64,000 nucleotides of DNA from Arion vulgaris (GCA_020796225.1 CM036775.1:7306893-7370892), one strand, 5' to 3'. Shown: positions 1-10,640, numbered from the stretch's first letter. The notes: generated by a model from the letters alone, not told the origin. A program made the numbers and translations.

Positions 1-26
1 GAACTGATTACATGCACCAAGTAGAG

Positions 27-79
27 AGAGTTGTGGAGAGACATGATCGCCTACGCCGGAATGCATGACACTTGATTGA
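27..79 (+). mobile_element. LINE 3'-end fragment (RELWRDMIAY type)
   Basis: The frame reads RELWRDMIAYAGMHDT and then a stop, the C-terminal end of a non-LTR retrotransposon ORF. Related ends occur at 3815-4035, 18000-18240, 41880-42120 and 62030-62095. Only the last few codons are in the window. Confidence 0.6.
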
Positions 80-171
80 TTGAGTCCTGGATACGTTTGT
101 GAGACAGTTAATTTATTCACGGATGCATGGATGAAATAGTAACTAATGTCAGAGTGGATAAATGGATGTTT

Positions 172-412
172 CTATTGATTTCTTGATGGATAAGTGGATG
201 AAATAATAACCGACCATCTCAAGCGATGATGGCAACAACCTAAGGCGTGTGATGCTACACCTGTATGGTGTGTGCGGAGGTGACTGTAGAGTCCAATACT
301 TGAACACAGTCCACTACCACAGGTGGGGCATACATGATCAAGGTTAGAAATGTGGGTGTTGTGTGTTCTGTCTTTTTGTGCAGCTCGTTTCTCTGCACCT
401 GAACGGCACGGC
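172..412 (-). mobile_element. LINE ORF C-terminus with C2H2 zinc finger
   Basis: The minus-strand frame contains a C-x2-C-x12-H-x3-H finger (CPTC...SHLRTH) after a basic stretch. The same finger follows reverse-transcriptase C-terminal sequence at 17319-17990 and 21735-21985, so this is the tail of an RTE-like LINE and not a host zinc-finger gene. The open frame continues upstream only because it runs into the SINE at 418-682. Confidence 0.65.
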
Positions 413-417
413 GATTC

Positions 418-682
418 TCTTCTTCTTCTTCTTCGAACGCTCCATATCGACCACTTCTCAACCACTCTGTGTGACTTGTATGTGATCTGAGCCTAAGAAC
501 GATTGTATGTTGTGCCAGTTATGCGCCTACAAGTATTTCAGCACATCCGATTTCTGCACTGCTTTCTTTTTACTAGGGTAGCATCCCTAGGCCCTACATC
601 TGTCGATTCTTACGACATGCATTGTAGGTTGCAGTGCTACTATTCTTTGCTTCCCTTGTGGGCCCCGGCACCACACGGGACA
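418..682 (-). mobile_element. SINE-A copy with (GAA)n tail
   Basis: SINE-A is the commonest short repeat here: about 247 bp, a GC-rich head (GTGGTGCCGGGGCCC), the core GTCGTAAGAGGCGACTGATG, and a 3' end reading GTCGATATGGAGCGTTCGAA followed by GAA repeats. This copy is reversed, so the tail appears as CTTCTTCTT at its left edge. Confidence 0.8.
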
Positions 683-829
683 TGACGACTCTCAACTATT
701 CGAGTTCCTCTTGTGTTGTTACAGTACCATATTTGGCGATCTTGCTCCAGGAATTCCCAGCACATGGTTTCTATATCGAAACATTTTTAAGAGTGTTTTA
801 AAGCGTTTTTTCTCGGCATTGTTTTACCA

Positions 830-1680
830 GGCCTTTGCAAGGGGAGCAAAGAATAATACCACTGAGACCTACGATGCATGTCTTAAGAGTCGACTGAGGT
901 AGGGGCCTAGGGAAGAGACCATAATAGATTTTTAAAAAGTCGCAGAAATCGGATGTGCTGTATCTGTTTCAGTTTGGAATATCTTCATTGCACTCCGGAC
1001 ATGTCCATAGGTGCCCCGATCTCCTTCGCAATATTTCCAACAGCGCCCAGCGACTGACCGTACCAGTTCTATTTTGATTGATGAGCCTACTCATTTACCT
1101 GTTGTACCGTTCTTTTCTTGCCACACCAATCTTCAAACCCAGTTCTCGCAATCTAGTAGATGACGTGGATTGGTGTAGATGAAGGTCTTCTCTGCGGCCA
1201 CGCTCTATGAGGGCGTTCACGATGTCAGCTCTGTCCATTGACTGGCCCTCTGATATAGCGACAGAGCCAGCCAGCCTGTCTGCTCTCTAATTGCCAATGT
1301 TATCCATATGCCCCGGAACGAAGATTAGTGTAATTCTGCAAATTGTTGACGCTTGTAGTGATTCAGTCCATTGCCTGCCACCGAACCAGCCTCCACCTTT
1401 CGGATCATACTCAATGAATCGCTCAGAATGCACACATGAGAGTAGTTTTCTGACTCAAGCCAGAGTAGTGCCTTAGTCACCGCCAGTACCTCCATTGTCA
1501 TGCTGCTTGTTGTCATACTAAATGCACCACATACAAATGGTAAGCCCGGATGTGTTGGTATACTTGTAGACTCATAACTGGCACAACGTACTATCGCTCT
1601 TAGGCTTGGATCACATACAAATCACAAAGAGTGGTTAACAAGTGGTCGATATGGAACGTGCAAAGAAGAAGAAAGAAGAT
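830..1680 (+). mobile_element. SINE-A copy split by a LINE insertion
   Basis: The SINE 5' part is at 830-960 and the 3' part at 1547-1680, ending in AAGAAGAAG. The break carries a direct repeat CGGATGTGCTG (950-960) and CGGATGTGTTG (1547-1557), the target duplication of the LINE at 961-1546. Confidence 0.8.
961..1546 (-). mobile_element. 5'-truncated LINE with RNase H domain
   Basis: Minus-strand frames encode an RNase H core (SMTMEVLAVTKALLWLES, then SDSLSMIRKVEAG) and, at the 3' end, a zinc-knuckle-like CPECN ending. Stops break the frame. The 11-bp duplication around it marks a target-primed insertion into a SINE-A; the 5' cut falls inside RNase H, as is usual for dead-on-arrival LINE copies. 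Confidence 0.8.
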
Positions 1681-2139
1681 TTTTCTGTACTCACCAACAC
1701 ACAATCCAGGAAGTAATGAATGATTATTGAGTTATATCCCTTTGGGTACAAACAAAATGAAGATGAAAATAATTATTGAGTTGTATCCCTTAGACCATTT
1801 GTTTTTAAAAACCAAATCGATCACATATTTTTAAAATTATCAAAACTAAAACTGTAATATAATTATTTACAACAATTATATATATATTAAAAAGTCCATC
1901 CAAATGTGAGTATTTACACTGAGCTATAGACTAATTTACTATCATAGTAATAAGGAATTGCAAAATTTAATACAATGAAATATCAATTTGAATCTTATTA
2001 AATGCAACGCTCCTGAACTCCTTAACTAACCAACAAACAAACAAACAAACATATCTACCATCCTTATATCATCAACTAACATTGTTTATGTACAAAGCAA
2101 CGCTGTCGTTACTGCGTGTAATCAAAGTTAACATAGCAC
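1681..2139. other. AT-rich spacer, no gene seen
   Basis: Mostly AT-rich sequence with a short AAAC repeat near 2035-2052. No coding pattern or recognisable repeat family. Confidence 0.5.
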
Positions 2140-2372
2140 CACCATCTGTGTGTTGCCGAGGCTCTCAAAGGTAGCAAAGAATAGTAACACTGTGACCCAC
2201 AAGGCCTTTGGTAGGGACTTAAGGAAGCTACCCTAGTAAATAAAAAGCGTAAGAGAACTCGGATGTGCTGGCCTACTTGTATGCGCATGACTGACACAAC
2301 GTACAATCGCTCTTAGAATCGGATCACATACAAATCACAAAGAGTGGTTAAGACGTAATCGATACGGAGATG
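2140..2372 (+). mobile_element. SINE-A copy, diverged
   Basis: It matches the SINE-A body (AGCAAAGAATAGTAACACTG, then CGGATGTGCTGGCCTACTTG, then AATCACAAAGAGTGGTTAAG). The GTCGTAAGAGGCGAC core is lost in this copy. Confidence 0.75.
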
Positions 2373-2599
2373 TGGGTGGATATTATAATTTGCATAACCT
2401 CATTTATAATATGTACATTAACCAACATATTGCTATGTCACTGAAATAATTAACACACTAATATGTGTATAGACCAACACATATAGACATATTCCTCTCT
2501 TTGAAATGACATTCGTAACGCACTGAGAAAGTGTTTTCTAACAAAGGAGTTTCAGAGTTTGCGAGTTCGGCTCGTTGACCAAGATGGGTGTAGATAGTG

Positions 2600-2745
2600 G
2601 TGCAGCCCAGAAAAAAAACAACATACCGAATATTCAAAGAGATTGATTAATCAACATCGAACTGGCATGTTGGGCTGCTGGATTTATTAAGGCGGAGATC
2701 GGAGCACATATGGACATGTCCAGAGTGCTATGATGATAGTCCTCT
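2600..2745 (+). mobile_element. LINE fragment with CPEC terminal motif
   Basis: The frame EHIWTCPECYDDS matches the C-terminal cysteine motif of the RNase H LINEs. The upstream 65 bp (GGTGCAGCCC...AATCAACATCG) recurs at 43807-43862, so it is an interspersed sequence. Confidence 0.55.
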
Positions 2746-2989
2746 GATAACTGATAGTCCTCTGGTACCGGTATACTACACACACATCCTACAAATAATT
2801 TATTAGTAATAGCCCAACATACTACTATGTTATTAGAATCATACAAAAATAAAACCACATACAGTCAAAAACATAAACATAGTCTTCTACATATGTACAT
2901 TTAGCTAGCAACATATTAATATATCATCACTTCTGTAATTTATATTGTGTACATAGAACATCAGAACATCATCAATTTCTTCGAAATTA

Positions 2990-3517
2990 GTGTACATACA
3001 GAGCTCACATATGTGTAGATACAGAGCTCAAATATGTGTAGATACAGAGCTCAAATATGTGTAGATACAGAGTTCAAATATGTGTACATGCAGAGCTTAA
3101 ATATGTGTACATACAGAGTTCAAATATGTGTACATACAGAGCTAAAATATGTGTACATACAGAACTCAAATATGTGTACAAGCAGAGCTCAAATATGTGT
3201 ACATACAGAGTTCAAATATGTGTACAAGCAGAGCTCAAATATGTGTACATACAGAGTTCAAATATGTGTACATGCAGAGCTAAAATATGTGTACATAAAG
3301 AGTTCAAATATGTGTATATACAGAGCTCAAATATGTGTACATACAGAGTTCAAATATGTGTAGATACAGAGCTCAAATATGTGTACATGCAGAGCTCAAA
3401 TATGTGTACATACAGAACTCAAATATGTGTACATACAGAGCTCAAATATGTGTACATACAGAGCTCAAATATGTGTACATACTGAGCTCAAATATGTGTA
3501 CATACAGAGCTCAAATA
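2990..3517. repeat. 23-bp minisatellite, about 22 copies
   Basis: The unit ATGTGTACATACAGAGCTCA plus AAT repeats with substitutions only. Because 23 is not a multiple of three, each frame cycles through all phases, yet none gains a stop, giving overlapping open frames in all three plus phases. A SINE-A follows at 3525. Confidence 0.95.
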
Positions 3518-3524
3518 TACCATC

Positions 3525-3771
3525 CCCCCATGTAGTGCCGGGGCCCGAAAGGGAAGCAAAGAATAGTACCACTGCAACCTACAATGCATGTCGTAAGAGG
3601 CGGCTGATGGAGAACCTAAGAAAGCTACCCTAGTCAATAGAAAGAATTACAGATATGCTGGCCTACTTGTAGGCGCGTAACTGGCACACCGTACAATCGC
3701 TCTCAGGCTCAGATCACATACAAATCACACAGAGTGGATGACAAGTGGTCGATATGGAGCTCTCGAAGAAG
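3525..3771 (+). mobile_element. SINE-A copy, full length with target duplication
   Basis: This 247-bp copy is flanked by the 12-bp direct repeat AAATATACCATC (3513-3524 and 3772-3783). It has the GC-rich head, the GTCGTAAGAGGCG core and the GGTCGATATGGAG end. It inserted at the edge of the 23-bp array. Its length equals that of the copy at 52834-53080, which fixes the family's ends. Confidence 0.9.
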
Positions 3772-3814
3772 AAATATACCATCACTTGCTTAGTTAGTAA
3801 TCTTATATATACAT

Positions 3815-4035
3815 CATCATCATCAGGTGCCGGGCCGTCTGGCGTAGACGATCGTGGCTCTCCACAAATCTCTATCTTTGGTGCTTGCTATCAACTCAGA
3901 TGTTGACGCTCTACCGTGCCATGAAGTCAAGCTATCCAAAATTTTCTCTCTTTGTCTTCCTCTGTCTCGTCTACCCTCGATTTTACCGGTTGTCACAATG
4001 TATTCTAAACCTCTCCTCTCTCATTCAACATCTCA
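3815..4035 (-). mobile_element. LINE C-terminal fragment
   Basis: The minus frames read like the end of an RT ORF (TRQRKTKRENFG, then RFVESHDRLRQ) and match 41880-42120. Stops are present. The end carries a GAT/ATC simple repeat. Confidence 0.6.
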
Positions 4036-4114
4036 ACATTAGTGATTTTGGCATATATACATACAACCACATATAATATTCAAATTATCAACTTGACCTA
4101 AATTCCAGAACACA

Positions 4115-4265
4115 AATATCAATGGCGAAACACGTAAAAACAAAGTACTCCAGTTTTACAAAATATAAAAATAATGACAATACACAACAACGTTTCGATG
4201 AAAAGGCCTTTATCAAGTAAAGAATACAACAGGAGTGAACAATTTCACTTCTTTCACACAACACT
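4115..4265 (-). mobile_element. Penelope-type LTR fragment
   Basis: It contains GGCGAAACACGT, then GTTTTACAAAATA, then GTTTCGATGAAAAGGCCTTT, the signature seen at both ends of the Penelope-like element at 33615-36190. An oppositely oriented partner lies at 4590-4775. Confidence 0.7.
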
Positions 4266-4299
4266 AAAAGTTAATTGTATATCCTTTACAGGACTTAGC

Positions 4300-4515
4300 G
4301 AGTCAACCCCAGATTTTTAACGCTGTTTGTGATTTTCTAGGCATTATTACGTTCAGTAGTTTGTCATTGCTTTCTGAACGGTAGTGCCATCATTTATTTT
4401 TGGTAAAATCCCAAGCGAAGCTATTTGTAACCAAACTGTCCACAGCGTGATTCGAACTCTGAACGTCGGGGTTAATAGACCCCAGTCACTATCCACTAAG
4501 CCACAGACGCCACTC
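4300..4515 (-). mobile_element. tRNA-derived SINE-D
   Basis: On the minus strand: a tRNA-like head (GGCGTCTGTGGCTTAGTGGA as box A region, GTTCGAATCACGC as box B), then a body ending in GCAATGACAAACTACTGAAC and TAATGCCTAGAAAATC. Other copies are at 30252-30470, 53760-53915 and 54150-54352. It lies between two inverted Penelope LTR pieces. Confidence 0.8.
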
Positions 4516-4589
4516 ACAGCACACTACACATAGAATACAACACTAAAATCGTAAGGGCCTTAAAATTAAAATCTATATGTATTTTATAT

Positions 4590-4775
4590 GTAGCGAGCTG
4601 TAAAATATGTGAAATTATTCCCTTCGTGTGTATCCTTTGCTTGATAAAGACCTTTAGGTCGAAACATTGCTACACATTGTCATTGCTTTCGTATTTTTTA
4701 AAAGTACAGTACGTTATTGTTACATTTTTCGTCATTGCTACATTAGTTTTACTGCAGTCTTCTCTTATATCGATA
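4590..4775 (+). mobile_element. Penelope-type LTR fragment with hammerhead-like hairpin
   Basis: TTGATAAAGACCTTTAGGTC followed by GAAAC (4641-4665) forms the GACC/GGTC hairpin between a TGATA and a GAAAC box. The downstream ATTGTCATTG and the later TTTTACTGCAGTCTTCT match the Penelope-like ends elsewhere in the window. Confidence 0.65.
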
Positions 4776-4974
4776 ATTCACATATAGAAGTTTGTCTATG
4801 TATCTGTAATCACATAACATCATCACATAATCTATTAATTCGAAATTTTACTAAGTACATAATAATGCAATACCATTATCAAATCATCAACATAGCAACA
4901 TATTTTATATATTCATAGCAACACATCTTATGTACATAATATATGTTTGTGACAAATATGTTGACAGTTTCTCA

Positions 4975-5300
4975 GAGTATTATATTTACACAATTATTCT
5001 GCTTCTACTCAACGCAATTATATTTACACAACTATTCTGCAATTAGGCGCACTCTATTTACGCAACTATTCTGCAACTAAGCGCACCATATTTACAAAAC
5101 TATTCTGCAAATAAGCGCACTGTATTTACACAATTATTCTGCAATTAAGCTCACGATATTTATACAATTATTATGCAACTAAATGCACAACTACATTATA
5201 TGCACACATATTTACACAACTATTCTGCAACTAAGCGCACTAGATCTACACAATTATTCTGCAATTAAGCGCACGATATTTACACAATTATTCATGCGAC
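4975..5300. repeat. Degenerate AT-rich tandem repeat
   Basis: About eight imperfect units of the form TTTACACAATTATTCTGCAA followed by TTAAGCGCAC, roughly 30-40 bp each. No coding content. Confidence 0.8.
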
Positions 5301-5533
5301 TAGCAAAGATATTTGTACAACTATTATTTCTCAAACTGAATACATGTAAATTACTGTTCCGTTTTCTATGGCCTTATATTTGAATTGTTAACCCAACGTG
5401 TCTCATTGTCCTCTTTCTCATCATCATCATGAGTCACTCTCAGTCGTCAATCTGAGTACGTACAAGGAAAGAAGCAATCCACCTGTACTGACCGAGATCT
5501 CCACAGAACTTGTTGTCTTACTATGTGTCTGAG

Positions 5534-5604
5534 CAGTGGCGGCTCGTGATCATTTTTTTTTATGGGGCCCGTCCTCACTGGCCCTTAATGACGAGCCGCC
5601 ACTG
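5534..5604. mobile_element. hAT-type MITE, 71-bp deletion derivative
   Basis: The terminal inverted repeats begin CAGTGGCGGCTCGT and the insertion is flanked by a perfect 8-bp duplication TGTCTGAG (5526-5533 and 5605-5612). The 8-bp target size fits hAT transposons. It is the shortest of seven copies of this family in the window. Confidence 0.9.
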
Positions 5605-5838
5605 TGTCTGAGAATTTGTCTTATAGTCAGACTTTCTTCAAGTAGCAGACAGACTAAACAAGACTAAATTAAGAACACATGTGTAGTATACTCACTTTGA
5701 ATACACGTTAAATTATTAACACACGAGTCAAGAACTCGCTTCGTCTACATGTTAAATTAGCACACTTTCTATTTTTAACTGTCACATGATCAAGTAATAT
5801 GGATACAATTAAAACAATTAAAATGAATAAACCACTTA

Positions 5839-5844
5839 TTTATT
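5839..5844 (-). promoter_or_regulatory. Possible K2P polyadenylation signal
   Basis: AATAAA on the minus strand, just past the 33-bp array that follows the K2P stop codon. It is the first canonical hexamer I noticed beyond the array. AATAAA is common by chance in AT-rich DNA, so this is tentative. Confidence 0.3.
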
Positions 5845-5849
5845 AGATT

Positions 5850-6440
5850 TAGATCGAGGAAAACATCTTTCAGTGCTGCGTCCTAGAAAGAGGAAACATC
5901 TTTCAGTGCTGCGTCCTAGAGAGAAGGAGAATTTCTCAGTGCTCCGTCCTCAGCGAAGAATTATCTTTCAGTGCTGCGTCATAGAGCAAGGAACGATTTT
6001 TCAGTGCTGCGTTCTATAACGATGAACGATCTCCAGAGGTGTGTCCAAGAACAATAAAAGAACGCATAGCGTTGCTTTCTAGGAGCAGGAAAGATCTTCC
6101 AGTACTGCGTCCTAGTGTCAGCAAAGATCTTTTAGTGCTGGGTCCTAGCGCGATGAAAGATCTCACGATGCTGTGACTTAGAGTGAGGAAATAACTTTCA
6201 GTGCTGCGTCCTAGAACAAGACAGATATTTCAGTCGTGGGTCCGAGAGCGACGAAAGATCTCTGAGTGCTGCGTCCTAGAACGAGTAAAGATCTTTCAGT
6301 GCTGCATCCTAGATCGAGGAAAGATCTTTCAGTGCTGCGTCCTAGAGCGACGAAAGATCTTTCAGTGTTGACACCTAGAATGACGAAAGATCTCACAGTC
6401 CTGCGTCCTAGAACGAGGAAATATCTCCCAATGCTGTGTA
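5850..6440. repeat. 33-bp minisatellite in the K2P 3' UTR
   Basis: Imperfect units read (plus strand) GAAAGATCTTTCAGTGCTGC then GTCCTAGAACGAG, about 17 copies. The array begins at the base next to the K2P stop codon (6441-6443), so it lies in the probable 3' UTR. Several units contain the palindrome AAAGATCTTT. Part of the minus strand stays open over 62 codons in a frame different from that of the channel; I do not call this a gene. Confidence 0.9.
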
Positions 6441-7048
6441 CTAAATCGAAGTCTCGTGCTTATCAACAATGCCTAACTTCATGCCTAACCACCGACATTT
6501 TGCCTTGACGTCTTCTTGGACCAGATTAAAACACATCGCAATAAGAGACAACCCAAGAACCAAGTACAACGCACACAGAACTAGCTTCTCTTCTGCAGCC
6601 CAAGCATTGCTCTCCATCCCTGGAACAATATCCCCAAATCCTATAGTACTAAGAGTAATAAAACAGAAGTACGATCCCGTCAGAATATCCCAATTCTCCC
6701 ACATAGAAAACAACATAGCTCCGGCAAAGATATAACCAGCAATTAGCAACAAACATAACGATGTCGGAACATGTATCACTTCTTTAGGTTTATCATGTTG
6801 CTCTTCCTCTGCTGTAACTACAGGCCCACCCTGTCCTTTCTCAAGATCGACCTGTAGCCGCCTCCGTCTGGGCTTGAAAAGGGTACAGCAGACTCCGCAG
6901 CAAATTTTCCCGTAGAGCAGCCGGAAACCGGTAGCCATGACATCTCCTATATTTGTAAGACAGAGAAGTGTTAGGGGAATTCCCACAACAGCGTAACCAA
7001 TGGTAACAATGCGTCCTTCCGGTGTCTTCGGGGCCACGTGACCATAAC
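6441..7048 (-). CDS. K2P potassium channel, terminal exon (GYG to stop)
   Basis: This exon encodes the C-terminal two thirds of a two-pore-domain potassium channel, a dimeric plasma-membrane leak channel. A splice acceptor (TTTTATATTACAG) precedes it. The first two bases finish the glycine codon of the first selectivity filter, giving [13 protein letters not shown]. Domains in order: M2 ([18 protein letters not shown]), a cytoplasmic loop of about 60 residues with CCGVCC and RRRR, M3 ([18 protein letters not shown]), second pore loop ([15 protein letters not shown]) and M4 ([20 protein letters not shown]). It ends in a short tail KHETSI before TAG at 6443-6441. GIPL after M2 and GFGD in pore 2 are family hallmarks. 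The frame is intact, so it looks functional. The closest subgroup is probably the invertebrate TWiK/KCNK18-like set; this is inference. Confidence 0.96.
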
Positions 7049-7124
7049 CTGTAATATAAAAACAGACAAAAATTACTTTCGTGCATACATTAGCACAAAA
7101 ATGTGTTCAACGCGTGTTTCAACT

Positions 7125-7420
7125 CGCCCGTAAATATTACATTTCTCAACCTCCAGTGCACAAACTCCGTAGCACCGACGGGGGTCTCTGGTGTAATTTA
7201 GAAGATTGTGAAAATAATTTGCAAGAATTTTATATTTTAATCTTTCTAATGATTTTTGCCCAGGCTGCAGCTTTTCAGCCAGCTCTTCTCAATTTTTGAA
7301 TTGCATAAGGTTCTTTTACGAGCTCATCTAGAACACGGGGCCTATGTTTTATCGTCCGTCTCCGATAGAACTACGATCTCGATCTTCCATATACTGAGAT
7401 CAGGGTTTTCTAGATAATTA
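7125..7420 (+). repeat. Interspersed repeat R1, copy 1
   Basis: It matches the reverse complement of 10010-10300 over most of its length, sharing TTTTATCGTCCGTCTCCGAT, AACTCCGTAGCA and CAGCTCTTCTC. It lies just inside the 3' end of the K2P intron. I do not recognise the family. Confidence 0.75.
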
Positions 7421-7429
7421 TTTACATGA

Positions 7430-7690
7430 CTCCACGAGGGAGTTATATCTCCATCTTCTCTTTCTTATAACAGTCTTTACTAGTGGTTGACCAAACATTT
7501 CTCTGATTTCAACACTATTCCTGAACTCATCCCATTTTATATTCATTATTTTTCACAGACATCTATTTTCAAATGCATTCAACTTGCTTTCTATATCTTT
7601 AGTCATTTTCCAACTCTCGTTGGCATATGTTAGAATTGATACAACATTTGAATTGAAAATTCTTAATATATTTTTTAAAACTATATCACT
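7430..7690 (-). mobile_element. LINE RT C-terminal fragment (RRWRYVGHTLRR type)
   Basis: Minus frames read VSILTYANESWKMTKDIESK, then NAFENRCL, MNIKWDEFRNS and REMFGQPLVKTVIRKR, matching 13838-14250. These regions follow the RT domain in many non-LTR elements. Frameshifts are present. Confidence 0.7.
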
Positions 7691-7734
7691 TGCAATCTTC
7701 ATACTGTATTTCTTTCTTTCTTTCTAGAATCCTG

Positions 7735-8090
7735 TTTACCTCACAGCGTCAGGTCAAGAACATATTTCTAAAACAGGCCCTAGTATGCGCTTCGTAGATA
7801 GTCTCTTTCGTCGCCTCTGTTATCTCTGAGGTCCATCTTTTGCGTGGCCGGCCTTTTGCTTTGTACCCATTGTATCGGAGCAGCATTGCTCTTTGGGGTG
7901 CACTGTCTGGTGGTAATCTGCTTACGTGACCGAACCATTTAATTTGTTGTTTCTTGATGAAGTCTAGTACTGATGTTGTACCCACTTTTTCCTGATGTCT
8001 TCATTTCTCAACCGGTCTCTTCTTGTTACACCCAGCATTCCGCGTAGACACTTCATCTCTGTCGTGACTAGTTTTCTTGTATTCATACTG
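7735..8090 (-). mobile_element. LINE RT C-terminal fragment (KWFGHVSRLP type)
   Basis: The minus-strand frame encodes VLDFIKKQQIKWFGHVSRLP and KAKGRPRKRWTSEITEAT, the basic GRPRKRW segment common at LINE C-termini. A second copy is at 45023-45355 and a plus-strand one at 25690-25930. Confidence 0.75.
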
Positions 8091-8345
8091 TATTTAAACT
8101 GTAAAAGCTGATGTTTTTGACAACATCAAATTACTTGACACTACAGCAAGAGAAGATGGAGTCAGGATGTAACTGATGGATTGAAGATGACGGTTGCAGA
8201 GGCAGGACATCTGGCCTATGAGAGAAATTCCAAAGGACTGTTGGGGTGGCAAAATTCTGCTCAGGGCAAACTCTTTGATGATGATGATGATGATAATGAT
8301 GATGATAATGATGATGATGTTGATATCAAGAAAATAAACGAAACA
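8091..8345 (+). mobile_element. LINE 3' end with GAT tail
   Basis: The frame reads DGLKMTVAEAGHLAYERNSK and GLLGWQNSAQGKLF and then runs into GAT repeats that encode Asp. The same ending is at 53530-53700 (minus). The GAT run is the LINE's own 3' simple repeat. Confidence 0.65.
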
Positions 8346-8424
8346 AAGATTAGATACAAATTAAGAAAACATTGTAGAAAAAGAGAGAATAAATTCTAAA
8401 AAGGCAAATAATGTATTTTACTGT

Positions 8425-8632
8425 TCTGGGTTTTCCCCATGTGAATCGGCACCTCTTCGGTCGAGAGTGTTACACAGAGCAGGAACTCTGTAACTCCATC
8501 CAAAACGATAGGGATTTTTGGAAAAAACTGGATATGTGAACCGAAGTATGCAAGCCTGGTTCGAACCCATGCCCTCCATCACTAAAGACAAACGACTTGA
8601 CCACTTCGACGCAGGTACAACCCACGCCTATT
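8425..8632 (-). mobile_element. tRNA-derived SINE2, diverged
   Basis: Minus strand: box A-like GAAGTGGTCAAGTCG, box B GGGTTCGAACC, then TTTTTTCCAAAAATCCC and GGAGTTACAGAGTTCCTGCT. It matches the cleaner copy at 26477-26730. Confidence 0.75.
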
Positions 8633-8714
8633 TAAAGAGCTTGTGAGAGTACCATCATAATGTAACATTATCAATTTATTATTTAGCAGTGCCTTATGTG
8701 TCCTTGGCGCTAGG

Positions 8715-9108
8715 AGGACTCATGATGATGATAATGATGGTGAAGAGGATGTTGATGAGGATCATGATGAGGATGTTGATGATGATGAAGATGATGATGA
8801 TAATGATGGTAATGATAATGATGGTAATGATGATGATGATGATGATGAAGATGATGATGATAATGATGGTAATGACGATGATGGTAATGATGATGATGAT
8901 AACGATGATGATGATGATGGTAATGATGATGAAGATGATGATGATAATGATGGTAATGATGATGATGTTAATGAAGATGATTTATAATCATGATGATAAT
9001 ATTGATGATGATGCTGATGATGCTGTTGAGGATAATGATTAGGATGACGATGATATTGATTTCGATAATGGAGTTGATGATGATAATGAATATGCCGATG
9101 ATAATGAA

Positions 9109-9142
<34 letters not shown>

Positions 9143-9407
9143 GTAATGATGGTAATGATGATGAAGATGATGATGATGATGATGATGGTAATGATGATGA
9201 TGATGGTAATGATGATGATGATGGTAATGATGATGAAGATGATGATGATAATGATGGTAATGATAATGATGGTAATGATGATGATGATGGTAATGATGAT
9301 GAAGATGATGATGATAATGATGATGATGGTAAGGATGATGATGATAACGATGATGGTAATGATGGTAATGATGATGATGATAATGAAGATGATGATGATA
9401 ATGATGG

Positions 9408-9460
<53 letters not shown>

Positions 9461-9490
9461 GTAATGATGATAATGATGATGATGATGAAT
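8715..9490. repeat. GAT/AAT trinucleotide microsatellite
   Basis: About 775 bp of GATGATGAT broken by GGTAAT and AAGATG variants. It yields long poly-Met and poly-Ile open frames that are artefacts. Two LINE ends nearby finish in GAT repeats, so it may have grown from such a tail. Confidence 0.95.
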
Positions 9491-10009
9491 ATTTTCAAAA
9501 ATATCTCAGGATTAAGTTTCATGTATCACATAACACCATGAGAACTCCTGATCTGTATTCGCTCAAATAACTTTAGCATTTCTATTTTATTAGATAATTT
9601 CCTCACAACTTTCCCCCCATAATTTTTCTATTTCCCACAACATTTAAGGTGTGATGTCGTTATGAAATCAATGTTCTTTACTATAACGCTTTTATGCTTG
9701 CTCTGCCATCTTGTATATTTTCCAGGTAATTTCCTTGTCAACTTCAATTACACATCAGGAAATCTCCGTGGCAGAAATTTTTCTTCAACACCACACCTGC
9801 CAAATAGAAATTAGATTTTCCAAGCCAACATTTCTTATCCATGTTTTTTTTACAAATTATTGGTGGATAGGTTTGTCTTTGAAAATAACATTTGATTTTG
9901 GGTTGGTTAAATTTTGTTTAAGTTCTGGAAAAGTTCGTTTGTACCTGTTTCCTGTTAGGTGCTTGTCTCTCGTGCCAAGTGTACCTGGTTCGCTCAATCT
10001 TCGATCCAT
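9491..10009. other. Intron spacer, no gene seen
   Basis: No recognisable repeat or coding segment. An open frame at 9711-10112 has no domain, no coding-like composition and runs into repeat R1. Confidence 0.5.
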
Positions 10010-10300
10010 CTTGATATTTTTTCCAGAGATCCTTGATCTCAGTGTAGGTGAGATCGAGTTCCTAGTCCTATCGGAGACGGACGATAAAACGTTGGTACCG
10101 TGTTCAATTTGAGCACGTAAAAGAAACCTTGGCAGTTCAAAATCGAGAAGAGCAGGCTGGAAAGCCGCTGTCCGGGAAAAATTAATTAGAAAAGTTTAAA
10201 AATAACATTCCTACAAAAATTTCTTCTCCATCTTTAAAATTATATCGGAGACCCTCGCCGCTGCTACGGAGTTCGTGCACTACAGCTGAAATCTTCAAGA
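10010..10300 (-). repeat. Interspersed repeat R1, copy 2 (inverted)
   Basis: Reverse-complement partner of 7125-7420. The two copies flank 2.6 kb that includes the GAT microsatellite. Confidence 0.75.
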
Positions 10301-10640
10301 AAAAAATCGGAGCACACATGGTTACTCACCGAAGTGCATTGATGATAGCCTTATCAATCAATCACATTATTTACTGTGTGAGTTTTAATGAACTTATCCG
10401 TCCTGGCATACACACAGGCACACAGTTTGGGAACCGCTGCAAGTGTTACTAAGCTTGTAAACAGATTTTAGAAATTAATGTTTGTTCTAAAAAATTAAAA
10501 ATAATTATTTTAGAAAAGAAAAACTATTACCTGGACTAGAATCTAATGAGACGCACTTGAAGATGTAGTTAGCGCAAGTGTCACGATATAGGTGCGCAGC
10601 GTGGCGCGGTCTTGAATAACGTGTTACCGGATGTACCAGG
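10301..10640. other. Intron spacer, no gene seen
   Basis: AT-rich sequence without a domain or repeat family that I recognise. Confidence 0.45.

Noticed and set aside
172..465. Possible small zinc-finger gene
   Set aside because: The same finger recurs after RT sequence elsewhere, and the N-terminal part of the frame lies in a SINE-A.
8689..9541. Long poly-Met, poly-Ile and Asp-rich open frames
   Set aside because: They are by-products of the GAT/ATC microsatellite, open in several frames on both strands.
9711..10112. 133-codon ORF
   Set aside because: No domain; its end lies in repeat R1; composition is like its AT-rich surroundings.
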